Source of the DNA: Hysterangium stoloniferum
Lineage: Eukaryota; Basidiomycota; Agaricomycetes; Hysterangiales; Hysterangiaceae
DNA: 64,000 nt
Direction: 5' to 3'
Assembly: GCA_015178975.1 (NCBI GenBank)
Contig: WHVD01000062.1
Location: forward strand, 124,001 to 188,000
Position numbers and translations under genes: made by a program. Shown in pieces: positions 34,898-47,553 of the stretch; the first letter of the stretch is position 1, and each line of letters begins with the position of its first letter. The notes beneath the pieces were generated by a model that saw only the letters and a program-made list of their open reading frames with translations, was not told the DNA's origin and searched no databases.

Positions 34898-36049
34898 TTG
34901 CCATCAGGAGGACCCCCTAGCGATTCATCTGGGAGTTCGAATACTTCAGACCGGGGAGGGAACTCAGGACGTGGGGAACGCCACAATGGAGTGCCTAATA
35001 CCCCTTTTCAAACTCCGATGCGGTCTCGAGCTAGCGTGCTTATTGATGACTTACCTAAGGACAATAAGGTCACTCTTAACACCAATGACCTCAAGATCAA
35101 ATGGTCTGATCTCCCTGAATACGATGGAGCTCAATCCGAAGCCCTGGACTATATCATGGATATCATGAGTCTCGCGGAGATATCAGACTCTATGAGTGCG
35201 ATCTTAGGAGTTGCTCTGCCAAGACGACTCAAGGGGCACGCTAAGGTCTGGTGGAGCACCTTAGACCGTGAGCATCGTACTGAATTCAGTCAATCTCATG
35301 GGTCGTTTCTTTGGGGTATCGTCGAAGGATTGCTCGGAACTCGTTGGCGTGAATCCTTAGCCTTAGAATGGGAAGCTATGAAATTTCGACAGGCTGGTCA
35401 CGATTGTGAGACACCCGTCCACTATATCCAATGGAGAGTTAAACTTTATCGTTTCCTGTACGGGTTCCACCAGGACAGAGGGGATGAGACACGCAGACTC
35501 ATTCTCACACTGCCTACGGAATGGCTCTACCTTCTTCAAGGACAACCCATCGATAATATCATGAGTTTACAGACTTATGCTAATAACCTGCAAGAAGCTC
35601 TGATTAACGCTTGGGTCCAAACACACCGGGAACGTTACAGGTTCCAGAAACCACGCGTAATGTTATCGGAGGGTCAAGAATTGGATTTTAGAGTCACCGG
35701 CGACTCCTCTTCACCTAACCATATTCTCGTTAGTGAGACTAATGAGAGAGGCTCGACGAGAAGGACCGTTCCAGACGTCGCTGATCCAAAACAGGGAAAG
35801 CGTCACGGAAAAATGTTCTTCGAGAGGAGTAACAAGAGGAGTTCGGTCAAACTCACCAAGGAATGTTGGATATGTGGAAGTCCGGAGCATTTTAAGATAG
35901 ACTGCCCTCAAGCTGGCAAAATGTCTCATTATGTCTCTATCAACAACTGCTCTGCACAGGATATGTCGGAGGAAGCTGAGGAGCAAAGGTTATATGAAGT
36001 GGTTCATGGACTATCTATACAAGGACAAGTAAATAACTCTGATGATTAA
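34898..36049 (+). CDS. Element I gag-like ORF B with CCHC knuckle
   Basis: 383-residue open frame with a retrotransposon-gag domain (LPEYDGAQSEALDYIMDIMS, then AKVWWSTL and LLGTRWRESLALEWE) and a C-terminal CCHC zinc knuckle CWICGSPEHFKIDC at about 35864-35905. This is the usual nucleocapsid organisation of a Ty3/Gypsy gag. Having gag-type sequence on two separate long frames is unusual. Confidence 0.85.
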   Translation: MPSGGPPSDSSGSSNTSDRGGNSGRGERHNGVPNTPFQTPMRSRASVLIDDLPKDNKVTLNTNDLKIKWSDLPEYDGAQSEALDYIMDIMSLAEISDSMSAILGVALPRRLKGHAKVWWSTLDREHRTEFSQSHGSFLWGIVEGLLGTRWRESLALEWEAMKFRQAGHDCETPVHYIQWRVKLYRFLYGFHQDRGDETRRLILTLPTEWLYLLQGQPIDNIMSLQTYANNLQEALINAWVQTHRERYRFQKPRVMLSEGQELDFRVTGDSSSPNHILVSETNERGSTRRTVPDVADPKQGKRHGKMFFERSNKRSSVKLTKECWICGSPEHFKIDCPQAGKMSHYVSINNCSAQDMSEEAEEQRLYEVVHGLSIQGQVNNSDD

Positions 36050-39000
36050 TTGACTTTTGTTTCCGTTTATTCGCCCCATGTCGAAGACAAATTAGTGAGG
36101 GAGGAAAATCAAACGACTGGTGAAGCTCTTCTGTCTGAAGCTTACGTATCCATACTCGCCGCAGATTTCTTCGAAAAAGGAGACCGGCTGAGTGCTCATC
36201 GGCAGGACCTTGAAGGCCTGACCGAGGACTACTGTCAGACTGGAGATTCTCACGAACAAATCAGTTCGAATCCGCCCTGTTCGCCTGGAGCTGATGTTGA
36301 CACGTTCCCGTTTGATCCCGGGAACCCCCCCGATTTACTACCATACGAGAATTCGGATTCGGAGGACAGCGACGATGATCCAGTATTGGATTCCCCTTCA
36401 AAGCATGTTCCTTGCCGAAGTGAATGCAGGAACGTAATCTTGTCCCTGCGCAAGGAAAGTAAGAGGCCTCGAATCCAATACCCTCGTCCCAGTCGTCTGA
36501 TGAAGGAGGATACTACGATCCTTTATTGAAAACGGGATCCTCCCAGTGGTTACTCTAGCATAGGAGTTGCAGCGCTCCATGTTTTCGGTCATGTAGGAAC
36601 TCCCGATTCACCCGAATGTGTTAAAATTCGAATGGACACGGGAGCGGATCTTTCCCTTATATCGGAGGAATTCTACAAGGAACTGCAGGGCATGTATAAG
36701 TTGAAACAAGGACTCAAGTTATGTCTAATCCAGCTCACGGGTAACGCTAAGGTTATCGGATATGTTAATATCCCCATTTACCTGGAGGACGACAGTGGAA
36801 CGTTACTGAAGTTCGCGGCAGAAACTTATGTCGTTAGAGGAATGACGGTGCCAATTCTTTTGGGAGAAGACTTCCATATTAATTATGAAATTGGTACTCT
36901 AAGAGATCAGCCGTTGGGATCTAGACTTATTCTCCCAGGACGACAGGGTTTTATTCCAGCCAGTTCTTCTAAGGAACCTCAACCTTTGACCTTCACCGTC
37001 AATAAGGCCCCTTTCGGGAAGCATGAGAAGGAGTCATCCAAACTCACCTCTCTCCCCGATAAAGGTGTGCGTACTGAAAGAGTCGCGCGAGCCTTGGAGG
37101 ATTGCACTATCGATCCAGAGTCAGCCAGACTAGTGCCTATTTTTGTTGAAGATCTAAAGGGCGAGGAATGGATTGTTGAAGGAATCGTACTGCAAAACGA
37201 GGACGGTTCTATATTAGCCACACCAATCACGGCAATTTCAAGGAATAGTGCGGCAGTACCTTTAGCCAATCCATTGCTAACCCCTAAGACTATCCGACGA
37301 GGGGAGACAATAGGGATAATTCATGACCCTGCTCGTTGGGCTCACAAGCCCAGGTCACTCGAGGAGAAAGGTTTAATGGTAGCAGGCGCGACCAAGATCG
37401 CACACCTTATCGAAAGTCTCTCTCAACTTGAGGAGGACCGTCAAGTCGCCTCAGAAAGGCCTAAGCCACCTGTTGAACCAGAGATTGCAGACGATTTCGA
37501 ACCGCCTGGTCCTAAGACGGCTGCAGTGGCTGATAATGAGAAATTAGCCTCAGAGGATCTTCACAAGTTAGTCAATTTGGGACCGGATATACCAACGGAG
37601 GTCCTGCCACGTCTCAGATCAGTTTTGACTGAGAACGTTAAGGCTTTCAGAGTCGACGGACAGTTAGGGCAAGTGGAATGTAGAGTCCCTGTCCCCTTGA
37701 AAGAGGGTGCCCAGCCCATATCCATGCCTATGTTCCCCTCGTCCCCTGCCAATAGGAGAGTTATAGACGAGCAAATGGATACCTGGTTCGAACAGGGTGT
37801 CATTGAGCCATCTAAAAGCCCCTGGGGAGCGCCAGCCTTTGTAGTATATCGCAATGGTAAACCGCGGGTGGTCATTGACTATCGGAAACTTAACCATCTC
37901 ACTGTTCCAGACGAATTCCCTTTACCACGTCAATCGGAGATTATGCAAGCGCTGTCGGGGTCAAATGTTCTTTCTTCTTTCGATGCACTAGCCGGGTTTA
38001 CTCAATTAGAAATGTTGGAGGACGATAAGCCCAAAACAGCCTTTAGATCCCATAGAGGGCTGTGGCAATTTAAAAGGATGCCATTTGGGCTCAGAAACGG
38101 CCCCTCTACATTTCAGCGCATCATGCAAACAGTTTTAGCACCCTACTTGTGGATTTTTTGTTTAGTCTACATCAATGACATAGTCATATTCTCTAAGAAC
38201 TGGGATGATCATTTGCTTCACCTGAATCAGGTGCTTGGCGCTATCGCTTCGGCCGGTATCACTCTCTCTCCCAAGAAATGTTTTATCGGATATAATTCGA
38301 TATTGTTATTGGGTCATAAAGTATCTAGGCTGGGTTTTTCAACCCACCAAGAAAAGGTTCGCGCTATATTGGAATTGGCCCACCCACTAAGGTTTCTGAT
38401 CTACAACGGTTCCTTGGAATGGTCCTTTACTTTTCAGCATATATACCATTTTATTCATGGATGGTGTCCCCTTTATTCTCGCTCCTAAAAAAGGGAACAC
38501 CTTGGACGTGGACTGCTGAACATGTCCGAGCTTATGAGGATGTTAAAACTGCATTAGGATCAGCTCCAGTGCTGGGACATCCAGTTAGTGGGATGCCCTA
38601 CCGATTGTATACGGACGCTTCGGATTTTGCCTTGGGTTGTTGCCTCCAACAAGTCCAGAAGATGGCTTTAGGAGATTTAGTGGACACTAAAATCTATGCC
38701 CAAGCCAAATTGGCTTTTGACCGTGCGCAGGACATGCCATCCTTTGTTCATCGGTACAAAACCAAACAGCCCGAGATTGAGTGGTCGGATTCGTGGGGAC
38801 CCACTTTTGAGGCGACCAAAGTTACTGTTGAACGAGTCATTGCATATTGGAGTCGCACGCTGAAAAGCGCTGAGCGTAACTATTCTGCTACTGAATGGGA
38901 AGCATTAGCAGCAAAGGAGGGACTGGTCCACTTTCAACCTTTCATTGAAGGTGAACATGTCCTGCTCATTACGGACCATGCAGCTCTGCAATGGGCTAGA

Positions 39001-40899
39001 TCTTACGAGAACACTAATCGTCGACTAGCCGCATGGGGGGCGATATACGCTGCATTTCCAGGTCTCGAGATTTTGCATCGAGCAGGGAGAGTTCACAGCA
39101 ACGTGTATCCACTGTCCAGACTCCCTCGAGTACCAGCCTTCGTGAGCCCTATTAGAGATGATTTGCAGGCTATCACCTCGACCTCTCTGTACAAGAGTAC
39201 TGAAGAAAAACTATGGAAAGACAAACCCGCTAAGAAAGCGGTCTTCTCTACCATACTCGATTCTATGGAGCCTTTCAGAGTAACTCAAAAGGTCCGACGG
39301 TCAGAATGGGATGCTCATAACGCAATAAGGAATGACCAGGAAGACGAGTCTGACTTCGCATTGCGTCATCCTCAGCTACTAATCAGCATCGAGGAGGGAT
39401 ATGTAAAGAAATTTTCAGAGGGTTATTCAAAGGATCCGGTTTTCAGGAATCTCTACGCTTTAGATACCCCTTCACCCAACACGGTTGTTACTCCTTCTCA
39501 CTACTTCGTGGGAGCAAACCGACTCCTGTACTTTTGCGACTCGGACTGGAAAAGTCGAGTCTGTGTACCCAGAACCACGATTAACTCGATTCTAAGGTTG
39601 GTGCATGATAACCCTTTTGAGGGAGCACACCCCGGAGGCCAGCGGTTGTTCAACCTGATGAAAGACCGGTTCTTTTGGCCAAGAATGCTACAAGATTGCG
39701 TGTTGTACGCGCGTACCTGCGATATCTGCCAAAAAACCAAAGTCGATCGCACCGCTCGTCAAGGAGCCCTCAGACCGGCTGACGTACCTTTTAGGCCATT
39801 CGAGGTAGTTTCTATGGACTTAATCACTGGACTACCCGATTCAGCAAAGGATTCGTATTCCGCAGTCTTCGTTGCTGTTGATAAATTGACGCGTTACACT
39901 ATTACAATACCTACCTTTTCGAACCTTACGGCTGAAGGATTCACACGAATATTTGTCAAACAGGTAGCAAGCCCTTTCGGACTGCCCTCTCGAATAATCT
40001 GTGACCGGGATAAGAGATGGACCTGCAGGTTTTGGCGGGAAGTCTGTAAGATCTATGGTACCACCCTTGCGGTATCTTCGGCTCATCATCCTCAAACGGA
40101 TGGGCAAACGGAGAATATGAATGCGACCATAGAACAGATGCTTCGAGCCTATTGTGCCTCTGCTAAGGAAAGCTGGTCCCAGTGGATTGAGGTAGTTGTT
40201 CACGCATACAACTCGACTGTTCACAGTTCCACAAAGTACGCCCCAGCCTTCTTATTAATGGGATACCTCCCAAGAGGAATGTCTCGAGTCCTAGGAGGTG
40301 ACGAGCCCCTAGTTCCTAGAGAACTATCAGACAGCCCTATGGCCGACCAATGGATCCTCGAGCTAGAAAATCATAGGCAGATGGCGCGGGATTCAATCGC
40401 TCGAGCCCAAGAGATTCAAGCACGAGCGTATAACAAGAAGGAAAGACCTGTAGAAGATATCTCTCAGGGAGACTTTGTATTGGTGAACCCCCACTCCCTC
40501 GAACTGGTGGAAGTCAAGGGAACGGGGAAGAAACTAATACAAAGACGGATTGGACCATTCGAGGTCCTTGAGAAATTGAACTCTCAAGTATTTAGGCTTA
40601 AGATTCCCCCGGAGTATCCTATGCATCCAGTCATTAATCGGGATCATCTGCGGAAATATCAACCCTCTCCTTCCAAGCTAGGTCCGAGACCCCAACTTGA
40701 GAACCTAAGAGAGTTGAAATCAGATCATGAAGAATATGAAGTCGAAGCTATTGTTGGACATAGGAAACAGCGAAATCGTCTGCTATTTAGGGTGCGCTGG
40801 AAAGGTTATGGACCCGAGGAGGATTTGTGGTTAAGCAGCACTGACCTTAGAAACACTCCGGCACTTCTGAGGGCGTACAAGGCGCTGTTCAATATTTAA
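36050..40899 (+). pseudogene. Element I pol: protease, RT, RNase H, integrase, chromodomain
   Basis: Fossil polyprotein region. Visible parts in order: an aspartic-protease motif (MDTGADLSLIS, about 36632); RT blocks (FVVYRNGKPRVVIDYRKLN about 37840, FDALAGFTQLEM, FKRMPFGLRNGPSTFQRIM); RNase H (YRLYTDASDFALGCCLQ about 38600, AYWSRTLKSAERNYSATEWE); integrase zinc-binding HHCC (HPGGQRLFNLMKDRFFWP, CDICQKTK) and catalytic core (MDLITGLPDS, AHHPQTDGQTENMN); and a chromodomain (EEYEVEAIVGHRK, LFRVRWKGYGPEEDLWL about 40785). Order RT-RH-IN plus chromodomain places it in the chromovirus branch of Ty3/Gypsy. Broken at about two or three places. Confidence 0.92.
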
Positions 40900-41246
40900 T
40901 GGGATATATGCGCTCAAGGAATCATCTATTCCCTCTCTTTTGTAACTTCCTTTCAGAAATATCTCAGTTATTCAGTGAGCCATCTCATTGGCTTTTATTC
41001 TTTTTCATTTTTCTATCCCTTCGTTCGATTGGGACAACCATTAATTGGCAGCGGACACATTTCCCCAAAACCCGGTCACAATTAATGAATTTTATTTAAT
41101 GACCAACCGAGCGGAGTTTCAATTCAATATATAAAAAAAAAGTACACGTAAATTCGCATAAATTTTCTTTATCTTTCACACCACGTCCTTCACCTATCTA
41201 CAGCCCTTCCCTCTATCTTCAACTTCACCACTTTTATCGTGCTATA

Positions 41247-43768
41247 ATGCTCCCTTTCCAACAAAACAAGCAAGTCCTCCCTAAGTTCAAAAAGGTCCCG
41301 CGAGCCCCGACAGCCAGTACATCCACGACCGGTGGGGGATTCATCACCCGCGTGCCTCATACAGACAATGTCGAGAGCAATTGGGGTACCCAAAATTCAA
41401 CCCCCCTGTCGACTTTCTCCTTTGGTGATGAGCCGGGGAAAAGTACCGGTACGGATTGGAGCAAGCCGTTAGGCCCCTCCGTCAGACCGTCATCTGAGGA
41501 AGTCGCTGCTAGCATGCGGAAGCAGGAAATGTTTATGGAAGAACACAACGCAAGGAGACTGTGAAGAGTGGTAGAAGTTCAGACCGTTCTATATACGAAG
41601 AAATGAGTAGAAGAGGAGGATATTGACCTATTCGGTGCAATATAAGAGAAAGTGAGAGAAAGAGCACAAGATGACGAAGGAGTCAACGAGTGCGATGGTT
41701 CGAGTGGAGGCCTCGACTATTACAGTTCGAGGCCAGAAGTGTTAGATAGTTCAGATACTGCTACTTATGTAGTAGCTGACACGTTACCCTGATCACCGCT
41801 CGTAGTAGACCTAGTTTGTGTCTTACGAGTGGTGGTTCTTGGGTTAAAGTGTGTCTGAGTTCTAATTGGTGCTGAGTGCACCCACAAGTATACACAATGC
41901 TTCGAACTAATGAAATATGCAAGATTCGAAGAATATGAAAGATAGAAAAATATGAATAAAATATGTAAAATATAAATGAAATAAAAGGAGTGTTTTACCA
42001 CAATGATACTGTGGTAAAGGCATACTCCTCACAGAGACTCACCCACAAAAGAGAAAGGCGTGCTGAGTATAGAAGTCAACAGGAGGCAAGGGGAGCAAGA
42101 GAAGGAGTCCCCTCCGAGCGGCAGTGGCGTGAGTACAGAGCACAATGCGGAAACAGAGCTTCCGTGCCGATCCTTCCCCCCACGGGAGAGAAATGGGCCG
42201 ACTTCGCGGAGACCGATGATAGCGAGGGTGGGACGCCTTGTATTAGGACGACGGGAACCAAGAGCTGGAAGGAGGAGGGTACCATCTTTTACGACTGGGA
42301 GCTACTTTGACGCATTAAGTTGCAACGCATAGTTCTTACCTGAGGGGACGGTCAAACGCTGCCCCAACAAGAAAAGGGATACCGTAGGGGACCAATTGAG
42401 TTTTCCTCGGATGAGGATGAGGAGGAGGATGAGAACAGGAATGGCGTGTATAGCATCCGATCTCTGGGAGAGGATTGCCATGAAGGGTTCCTTCTCCCGT
42501 CTAAAGTTCGTTTCGTAACCAGCGACCCCAACCAAAGACAAATGCGGAGACCGTCATCCAGAGTATGGAGGGATCACCGCCCTAGTCAACAGTCACTGGA
42601 ACGCGAACCTTCCACGATTCCGGTCCCACATCTCTCGCCAACGTCGAGGCCCCTTCCCATCATTCACCCTACACACCCTCCCTCAGCCCCAATTCTAACG
42701 CCTCATTTACCTCCCTCTTCAAAAGCTGTACCAGTCCCAACCTCACTTGGGATGTCGAGGCCCCCTCCCATCCTTCACCCGACACACACTCCCTCAGCCC
42801 AACGCGAACCTTCCCCGATTCTGGCGCCTCGTCTCTCTCCCTCCCCGAAAGCTATACCGGTACCGACCCAACTTCCGCCGTCACCGGGTATCCCTCCCGA
42901 CTCTCTGTATTCATATTGCGTGTCCTTGGGTAGCCCTATCCAGGACCTTCCACCAGAGCGAATGGATGTCGATTTGGACCCCCCTACACCGGACGTCATT
43001 GATCCCCTGGCAAGTAGAAAGGTGAAGGAGATGCAGAAAGCCACCACCCCTCCCCGAGAACAATCCCCTATTCCCGTCCCTGACAGCCCGGTTCCCCTCA
43101 CTGAGCCCGTATCCACAACTTTCTGGATGCGAGTAGCTGTCAACTACCCTTCCGAACAGTTTCCTGTCAGAAGGGTGCTATCAGAGCTCGTGCCAGTACT
43201 TCAGCAACTGGTCCTTCAAGGGAGCCTCAAGGGTTGTCGCGGTCTGGCTCCGTTGTCGGAGATAATGGAGGATTTCTATCTCTCCTTCGAGGATCTCGCA
43301 GAGGGGAAGAACTTTTCACGAGCAGCACAGGAGATTAAACTCTCTATGTTCCGGCACATCATAGTGGAGCTTCACCGTCTGCCCCCAGACTCAGCGAATG
43401 TCCTCTCTATTGCTGGCTTAGTAGATTTACTCGAGGCCCTCGTCCTGACGCCTCCCACAGAGACCACCATGCAGCCACACGTTCCTGCCCTACTGCCCGC
43501 GTCTTCTTTTCCCCTCCCCAATGCTCCTCTTCTCGCGCGGATTTCTGCTCTGCCGGTTAGTGTCCACGCAGTCGTTCGTTGTAGAGAGAAAGCCTACAGA
43601 CGATGGGCCGACTCCTTGTACAGGAATTCTAGTGATTTGACTCGGGCGAGAATAGCTGAATCCTTCAGAGTAAAAAGGGAACGATGGGGAAACCTCATTT
43701 CGGACCTTGGGGGATCCTCACAGGAAGCTTGGGGCGGCGTCCCAGATGCTCTTCGACACCTAGTATAG
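41247..43768 (+). other. Element I extra 3' ORF region, split by L4
   Basis: Between pol and the 3' LTR lie 2.9 kb not needed by a standard Ty3/Gypsy element. Open stretches run 41247 to about 41560 and 42446-43768 (440 residues). The latter is Pro/Ser-rich in its first half, with repeated PPILHPTHTPSAQREP-type blocks. Its second half is more ordered, with VRRVLSELVPVLQQLVLQG and LARISALPVSVHAVVRC. There is no signal peptide, transmembrane segment or known motif, so I do not call it an envelope. The same internal position holds nothing comparable in elements II and III because both are truncated. Confidence 0.7.
41560..42033 (-). mobile_element. L4 solo LTR inside element I
   Basis: 474 bp, perfect GAGAC duplication at 41555-41559 and 42034-42038. 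Nearly identical to the copy at 21220-21693, so both are recent relative to their hosts. Confidence 0.95.
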
Positions 43769-43793
43769 CACATCCCTTTGAACTGGGGGGCAC

Positions 43794-44436
43794 TGTAAAG
43801 GGTATGCATATATGCATACCTGGACTAAGGAATAATACCTGGATTATAGTACTTTATTATTTACCTTTTATTTTCTTTCTTTATATTCTTTCTATATTTT
43901 GAGCGCACCTTGATTTTGTAGTTCGAAGCTTTGTGTATACGTATGGGCGCTCTCGGCACCAAAAGAGACAGACAACTTTTACCCAGCAGACACCACCTCG
44001 TAACGACTCAGACGTCGAATAGCGAGAGGTGTCAAGGGTAGTATCTCAGCTACCATAAGGGTAGCATTCTCTAGTCTACTAATAGCCTTTTGGACTCGAA
44101 CCGCTAAGGTCGAGTTCCGCTTTCAAGACTTTGCGCTTGTCGACACCGTAGTCGACTCACGCTACTATTACTCTATCCTAGACACTCAGTCTTTAGCTGA
44201 GTATCTTACTTATTTCTAGCTACTAGTTGTACCGTAAAAGGTCAACTCATTATCTTACTGTTCTAAGCCGTCACGAGCAACTATACAGTTGCTCTTGAGG
44301 CATGCAGTGCGTTCTTATACTAGTACTAACAGTCTAGTAGTCTATAGTATTGTACTGACGGTCAATACTCTCTAATAGTAGTTGAATAAACACTATTCTT
44401 CGTATATTGAGCGGTCAGAATCCACCACTCTTCACA
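43794..44436 (+). repeat. 3' LTR (L2) of element I
   Basis: TGTAAAGGGTATGC to CCACTCTTCACA, 643 bp. It directly abuts a truncated L1. Confidence 0.9.
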
Positions 44437-44974
44437 AATACAGACCGAACGTGTATTGACTACTTAGTTCAATACGGTAGAGAGAAGTAGCTATCTAAAG
44501 TAAGGTAGATAGCTAGAACAAATAAGTAGAATCGACTGTTAAGTGCAATTCTGGACGACTGCTCAAGTGCAAGTAGAGTAGTAAGAGAGTCGAATAATAG
44601 AGTAGCGTGGATGTAGTCCACGCGGGTTGAGATAAGGATTGAGTTTCGACTGGTACAGTTCGAAACTCAGATTGAATGAGTAGCTAAAGCCCGTCTGTGA
44701 TGGTCGAGACGATACACCAATCACAACTTACAGGACACTAACAGGTGTCTGAGTAAGTTGTGGTTGTGGTGTAAAAGTGTCTGAGTTCTAAACTACGGGC
44801 ACTAGAATACATAAGTCTGGCGTGTGTGTGCCCACAAGAGTCGATGTACCGCATACATAGGTCGTCGAACTAATTATAGATATAATAAAAGAGAGAAAAT
44901 TGAAATAATAAAGGAGATATAGTAAGAGCTCATCCGACTATATTTCCTAAGTGTATTTTGCCATACCTCTCACA
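44437..44974 (-). mobile_element. L1 LTR, truncated
   Basis: Reverse-orientation L1 lacking about 100 bp at its 3' end where it meets the 3' LTR of element I. Its intact end (CCATACCTCTCACA) meets the broken pol of element II. Confidence 0.88.
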
Positions 44975-47124
44975 TGAGGAGTACATGCTCCCCTTCCACG
45001 AATGGCTGGAAATGAACTAAACCTTCCTTAGCAGCTAATGCTTCCCTTTCTGTGGCTGAGTAGTTGCGTTCCAGTTTCTTGAGGGTACGACTCCAGTACG
45101 CGATGACTCGCTCTACTGTAACACAAGTATCCTCAAATGTCTTCGCCCAAGAGTCAGTCCAAGTGATCTCGGGGACCTTGGTCTTAAAGTGGGTGATGAA
45201 CATTGGTACCGGTTTTGACTGCTCGAATGCTGATTCCACTTGGGTATAGATCTTCATGTTCTTTAGGTCCCGTAGAGTCATTTTTTGTACTTGCTGTAGA
45301 CAGCAACCTAGGGCGAAGTCAGAGGCGTCCGTATAGAGACGGTAAGGCATCCCGATCACGGGACGTGCTAAAACTGGAGAAGAGCTCAGAGCCGCTTTGA
45401 CATTGTTAAAGGCTCGTTCCTGATCTACTCCCCAAGACCATCGCATGCCCTTTTTGAGTAATGAGAAAAGCGGGGATACAGTCCATGCGTGAAAGGTATG
45501 TAAGCCGAGAAGTATAAAACCATACCCAGAAAACGTTGAAGTTCGGACACTTTAGCTGGGGTTGCTAGTTCCAATATGGCTTGTACCTTTTCCTGATGGG
45601 TTGAAAAACCTAGCCGCGACACCTTGTGTCCAAGAAGGAGAATAGAGTTGTAGCCTACATAGCATTTTTTGGGAGAAAGAGTGATGCCAGCCGAGATTAT
45701 TGCTTGTAATACTCGGTCCAGGCGCTCAATATGATCTTCCCAGGTCTTAGAAAAGATTACTATATCGTCTATGTAGACTAGACAGAATATCCACAGATAG
45801 GGTGCTAGCGTGTTTTGCATGATTCGCTGGAAAATGGAAGGTCCGTTCCTTAATCTGAAAGGCATCCTTCTAAATTGCCATAGTCCTCGATGTGATCGAA
45901 AGGCCATTTTGTGTCGGTCTTCCTCCAGCATTTCTAGCTGGGTAAAACCAGCTAGAGCATCGAACGAGGAGAGAACATTGGATCCCAAGAGTGCTTGCAT
46001 AATTTCTGCTTGTCGGGGCAATGGGAACTCGTCCGGGATAGTAAGGCTGTTCAGTTTTCGATAATCAATGACCACACAAGGCTTATTATTACGATAGACT
46101 ACGAAGGCAGGTGCTCCCCAAGGGCTTTTTGAAGGTTCAATGACTCCTTGTTGGAACCAGGTATCCATTTGCTCATCTATGACCTTCCTGTTGGCAGAGG
46201 AAGTTTGAAACATCGGTACAGACACTGGTTGCGCATCGATTTTCAGCGGGGATAGTGGCCTTACTGTCTACTTGGCCCAGTCTTCCGTCAACTCCAAATG
46301 CTTGCACATTATTAGTCAATATTGAGCTAAGGTGCAGCATAACATCAGGAGGGACGTTAGGTCCTAAATTGACCAATTTATGCAGATCCTCCGAGGAGAG
46401 CTTTTCCAAGGAAGGAACTTCCGAAGTCTTAGGGCCTGTGGGATCAAAGTCATCTACTGCCTCGTTCCCTAGGGATACCATAGATGGTTGAGGACTGGAG
46501 GTATTGTCTTCTTCCAGCTTGGAGATGCTTTCTATGAAGTGGGTGATCTTCGAGCTTGCGACTTGCATCGATTCCTCTTCTGCTTGGGAACGAGGCTTTT
46601 GGGCCCAGGCTCGGGCGTCATGAATTAGACCTACGATCTCTCCTCTTCTAATAGTTTGAGGAGTTAAGGTCGGATTAGCCAGTGGCACCATACTCCTTTC
46701 TTTAGAGATAGCAGTTGTGGGAGCAGCAAGGATAGTCCCATCTTCGTTCTGTAGAACTATACCCTCCACAATCCATTCCCTGTCCTCTAGGTCCCTGGTA
46801 AAGATGGGTATTAACCTAACCGACTCAGGCTCTATCGTGCAATCCTCTAGGGCTCTCGCGACTTTCTCAGCATGCATGCCCTTATCAGGTTTGGACGTTA
46901 AATTAGTCAGCGGGATTCGCTCGTCTTCCAGCGAGATCTTGTTAACTGAAAAGGCTAACAGAACAGGTTTGTTGGAGGAGCTGGCGGGAATGAATCCTGT
47001 TCTCCCAGGGAGGATTAGTCTTGATCCCAGGGGTTGATCTCGCAATGTTCCTATCTCATAGTTGATATGGAAGTCTTCTCCTAAGAGGATAGGTACGGTC
47101 ATCCCTCGTACTACGTAGGTTTCC

Positions 47125-47553
47125 TGTCACAACCGTCATATGTCACATATTGTCACAAACATTCAAAGGTAACTTTCGACAACTCTTCGACCTATCGAAT
47201 TCAACTCAACAAACTGAACATTAATCAACACCATCGAATCTCTTTCAACATGTCTCATTTCGACATCATATATGATTTCATAATTAGTTCATAACATAGT
47301 CATAACGATACGACGAAAAGCATAAAAGGGCTACGAAAGGAGCAAGGGAAGTCAGTTGAAATATCTGTATATTAGTGATATTAGTAATCTACTTTGTCGT
47401 AACTTCTTCAACAAATACTTCCGTGAGTTCTCGCGACTGGTAATAGCCTCTTACTTCATCGACAGGGCGAATATATACTTTGTCGAACAAGGCTTTTGAG
47501 TTCGATTAGTAGAATATTATTCGACTTTATAGAAGAATAATTGATTCGTGACA
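47125..47553. mobile_element. L7 solo LTR
   Basis: 429 bp, TGTCACAACCG to ATTCGTGACA with a perfect TTTCC duplication (47120-47124, 47554-47558). It is unlike the other LTR families here and its orientation is unknown; its superfamily (Copia or Gypsy) cannot be told. Confidence 0.88.

Larger units (their letters stand above)
32757..44436 (+). mobile_element. Ty3/Gypsy chromovirus element I, two LTRs
   Basis: Fossil of about 11.7 kb including a later 474-bp L4 solo LTR. Parts: L2-family 5' LTR 32757-33402; leader starting with TGGTGACC one base after the LTR, as expected for a tRNA-primed start; gag ORFs 33479-34840 and 34898-36049; protease/RT/RNase H/integrase/chromodomain 36050-40899; extra 3' ORF region 41247-43768; a purine run GGGGGG just before the 3' LTR 43794-44436. 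No matching outer target duplication, because L1 and L2 fragments abut both ends. The pol region looks interrupted at about two or three places, so it is probably inactive, but it is the best preserved element here. Confidence 0.93.

Noticed and set aside
41560-42033. An LTR ending element I at 42 kb
   Set aside because: It is of another family (L4), in reverse orientation, with its own GAGAC duplication; the real 3' LTR is at 43794-44436.
42446-43768. A host gene inserted between elements
   Set aside because: It lies between pol and the matching 3' LTR of element I and has no introns or host-like flanks, so I treat it as part of the element.
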